Source of the DNA: Rhizobium sp. P38BS-XIX
GTDB lineage: Bacteria > Pseudomonadota > Alphaproteobacteria > Rhizobiales > Rhizobiaceae
NCBI RefSeq assembly: GCF_012641435.1
Contig: NZ_JABAIJ010000004.1
Coordinates: forward strand, 1 to 64,000
Direction: 5' to 3'
DNA: 64,000 nt
Positions 61,463 through 64,000 of this stretch are shown in pieces. Below the pieces are notes generated by a model. That model saw only the letters and a list, made by a program, of their open reading frames with translations, was not told the DNA's origin and made no database searches. The translations under genes and the position numbers were made by a program. Position 1 is the first letter of the stretch. Each line of letters starts with the position of its first letter.

Positions 61463-64000
61463 TGTCCTCTGATCAGAAGCAAACAAAAGCCGCAGGTTTC
61501 TTCGATTTTTTCATCATGCATCCGGTCGCAACCGGCCTGATCATGTGTGGGATGTTTCTGGTTGGCGCGGTCTGCTATCCCTTTATGCCGGTATCGGCTC
61601 TCCCACAGATCGACTTTCCGACGATCCAGATCGAAGCCAACCTTCCCGGCGCCTCGCCCGAGACGATGGCGTCCAGCGTCGCGCAACCTATAGAAGAAGC
61701 CCTTTCGCGAGTGAGCGGCATTACCGAGATGACCTCGAACAGCGCACTCGGCACGACCTCGATCACCGTGCAGTTCGGTCTTGATCAGGATATTCAGACG
61801 GCGGCAAGCGACGTGCAGACCGCGATCAGCGAAGCGGCGGGACAGCTTCCCAAAGACATGACCTCGCTGCCGACGGTACACAAGGCAAACCCTGCCGATG
61901 CGCCCGTTATGCAGCTGTCGGCAACCTCGGACACCCTGACCCTCCCCCAGCTTGACGAATATATCGAGCGTAACGTTGCCTCGAAAATCGGTCAGGTCTC
62001 AGGCGTGGCGTTCGTCAATATCGGTGGCAAGCAGAAGCCTGCCATCCGGATTGCCGTCGATCCCGGTCGTCTTGCCCAGGCCGACGTGACCCTGGAAGAT
62101 GTCCGCACCGCAATCGGCAACCTCAGTCTCAGCGCGCCCAAGGGAAATATCGACGATCCCACACGGACCTTTCCGATCTATACGAACGATCAGATCTCGA
62201 GCAGTGCCGAGTGGAACGACGCCGTTATCGCTTACCGTAACGGCGGCCCGGTCCGCATTCGCGATATCGGTCAGGCGACTGACGGTGCGGAAAACAGCAA
62301 GATGGCTCATTGGACCAACGGCAAGAGGGGCATTGCGCTTGATGTGTTCCGCCAACCGGGCGCCAATGTCATTGCCGTCGTAAACGCCGTAAAAGAGCAG
62401 CTGCCGGCGCTTCAGGCTTCGTTGCCAAGGTCGATCAGGCTCGAACTGGTAACCGATCGCACGACCACGATCAGGGCCTCAGTGAACGACGTCCAGTTCA
62501 CTCTCATGCTGACCATCGGTCTCGTCGTCGTCGTCATCTTCCTGTTCCTTCGCAACGTACGCGCGACGATCATTCCGGTCCTGACCCTCCCAATAGCACT
62601 TGCCGGATCGCTCGCGCCGATGTGGCTTCTGGGTTTCAGCCTCGACAATCTGTCGCTGATGGCTCTCGTCGTGGCGGTCGGGTTCGTGGTGGACGATGCA
62701 ATCGTCATGCTGGAAAACATAACGCGTCACATCGAGGATGGGATTGACCCGCAGCAGGCCGCGCTGACAGGCGCACGTGAGATCGGCTTCACCATCGTAT
62801 CGATTAGCCTTTCCCTGATCGCAGTTCTAATCCCGATCCTGTTGATGGGTGGGATCGTCGGGCGGCTTTTCCGCGAATTCGCGGTGACGTTGACTGTCGC
62901 GATCGTCATTTCCGCAATCGTTTCCCTGACACTAACCCCGATGCTGGCGTCAAAATTCGTTCGTCCGATTGAAGAAAGCCAACGCGGGCGTTTCTACAAG
63001 GCCGGCGAAGCATTCTTCGAGAGACTGACATCGCTCTATGTCCGTAGCTTGAAACCGGTCATTCGTCATCGCTATCTGACGCTGACCGTCTTCATGGCAA
63101 CGATCGCGGCGACGGCCTACCTGTTCATCGTCGCACCGAAAGGCTTTTTCCCTGAACAGGACACGGGCTTTATCGCCGGACTGTCTCAAGCATCGCCAGA
63201 TATTTCCTTCACGGAGATGGCGAAACTGCAGGAACGAGTGAGCGCCATCATCATGAAAGACCCCGCGGTCTTCAGCGTGTTCATGGACATAGGCGGCGGC
63301 AATGGCGGCAACGCACTCAATCAAGGCCACGTCAACATCACTTTAAAACCCCGGGAGGATCGCGATGCCAGCGCAAAAGCCGTCATCGATCGGCTGGGAT
63401 CGGCCTTGAACGCTCAACAGGGTATCAAGCTTTTCATGCAGTCTGCTCAGGACATCAACATCGGTGCACGACCGGCAAAGACGCAATATCAATTCACCCT
63501 GCAGGATGCCGATATCGCGGAATTGAGCGCTTGGTCCGCTAAGATCACCAGCAAGCTGCAGGGATTGTCGGAACTGAGGGACGTGGGAAGCGACCAGCAG
63601 GCCGAAGCCCCAAACCTGACCATCAAAATCGATAGAGCGGCGGCAACCCTCTACGGTGTCATGCCCGCGACCATCGACGAGACGCTCTATGACGCTTTCG
63701 GCCAACGCCAGGTTTCTTCGTTCTCAACGCAGACCGATACGTTTCGTGTTGTCTTGGAGGTCCTGCCAAATTTGCAACGGGATATCGCGACGCTCGACCG
63801 TCTTTCCGTTCGAGCAAGCAATGGCACACTGGTTCCGCTATCGGTCGTCGCCAGATGGACCACGAACGGCACCTCGCCGGTTTCGATTTCCCATCAGGGG
63901 CAGTCTCCAGCTGTTACGATCTCGTTCAATCTTGCACCAGACGTCGCGCTTGGAGAGGCGACACAAGCGATCGAAAAATCCGTCGCCGACATGCATCCAC
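61459..64000 (+). CDS. RND efflux pump, MdtB/MdtC-like, 3' end outside the window
   Basis: The first 847 residues of a proton-driven inner-membrane drug exporter are visible. TM1 (HPVATGLIMCGMFLVGAVCY) is followed by LPQIDFPTIQIEANLPGASP and GITEMTSNSALGTTSITVQF, as in the MdtB/MdtC/MuxB group. The transmembrane core shows VVAVGFVVDDAIVMLENI with the proton-relay Asp pair, then FREFAVTLTVAIVISAIVSL. The second periplasmic half begins with PKGFFPEQDTGFIAG. It is translationally coupled to the adaptor. A second pump or outer-membrane channel gene may follow beyond the window. Confidence 0.93.
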   Translation, partial: MMSSDQKQTKAAGFFDFFIMHPVATGLIMCGMFLVGAVCYPFMPVSALPQIDFPTIQIEANLPGASPETMASSVAQPIEEALSRVSGITEMTSNSALGTTSITVQFGLDQDIQTAASDVQTAISEAAGQLPKDMTSLPTVHKANPADAPVMQLSATSDTLTLPQLDEYIERNVASKIGQVSGVAFVNIGGKQKPAIRIAVDPGRLAQADVTLEDVRTAIGNLSLSAPKGNIDDPTRTFPIYTNDQISSSAEWNDAVIAYRNGGPVRIRDIGQATDGAENSKMAHWTNGKRGIALDVFRQPGANVIAVVNAVKEQLPALQASLPRSIRLELVTDRTTTIRASVNDVQFTLMLTIGLVVVVIFLFLRNVRATIIPVLTLPIALAGSLAPMWLLGFSLDNLSLMALVVAVGFVVDDAIVMLENITRHIEDGIDPQQAALTGAREIGFTIVSISLSLIAVLIPILLMGGIVGRLFREFAVTLTVAIVISAIVSLTLTPMLASKFVRPIEESQRGRFYKAGEAFFERLTSLYVRSLKPVIRHRYLTLTVFMATIAATAYLFIVAPKGFFPEQDTGFIAGLSQASPDISFTEMAKLQERVSAIIMKDPAVFSVFMDIGGGNGGNALNQGHVNITLKPREDRDASAKAVIDRLGSALNAQQGIKLFMQSAQDINIGARPAKTQYQFTLQDADIAELSAWSAKITSKLQGLSELRDVGSDQQAEAPNLTIKIDRAAATLYGVMPATIDETLYDAFGQRQVSSFSTQTDTFRVVLEVLPNLQRDIATLDRLSVRASNGTLVPLSVVARWTTNGTSPVSISHQGQSPAVTISFNLAPDVALGEATQAIEKSVADMHP

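Overview
The window reads as DNA from a member of the Rhizobiaceae (Rhizobium/Agrobacterium type). The grounds are the GC-rich alphaproteobacterial codon use, HWE/HisKA_2 kinases, a LOV histidine kinase beside a single-domain response regulator, a bacteriophytochrome with a C-terminal receiver, IalB-family proteins, Ugp/Mal-type ABC importers and many LysR regulators. No replication, ribosomal or tRNA genes were seen. The content looks like an accessory region of a chromosome, chromid or megaplasmid.

Layout. 1-2.5 kb: N-terminal part of a giant secreted protein made of putative-Ig (He_PIG) repeats, cut by the window edge. 2.8-12.6 kb: small oxidoreductase and detoxification genes (two SDRs, a GST, a Tat-exported tyrosinase) mixed with wreckage: a SnoaL-like gene with an amber codon, an antibiotic-monooxygenase gene cut by an IS21-like remnant, a frameshifted 2-hydroxyacid dehydrogenase and the tail of a multicopper oxidase. 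A TetR/SDR pair has twin operators. A LysR protein appears to control several genes through a repeated ATTCC-N5-GGAAT box. 13.4-20.8 kb: LysR gene divergent from a compact operon encoding an MBL-fold hydrolase, a complete Ugp/Mal-type importer, a HAD phosphatase and an HD hydrolase.

20.9-35 kb: a two-partner secretion locus on the minus strand, with a 3287-residue TpsA exoprotein, its TpsB transporter and two IalB-family proteins. A 46-bp element of fixed geometry lies upstream of tpsA, ialB-1 and tpsB, so the three look like one regulon. A structured RNA candidate lies just beyond it, at 35.1 kb.

36.4-49.8 kb: a signalling island. It holds an OmpR-type two-component pair, a blue-light LOV histidine kinase with its response regulator (both frameshifted in this sequence), a CHASE3/GAF hybrid kinase with three receivers, CheR, receiver-less CheB, a REC-kinase-REC hybrid and a red-light bacteriophytochrome.

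50.2-64 kb: a LysR gene, a very clear DddP-type DMSP lyase with all recalled metal ligands, and a betaine-type periplasmic binding protein. These are followed by a soluble PAS-PAS chemoreceptor, a ProP-type MFS symporter, a PhoPQ-like two-component pair, and a divergent OB-fold protein/RND efflux system that runs off the window end.
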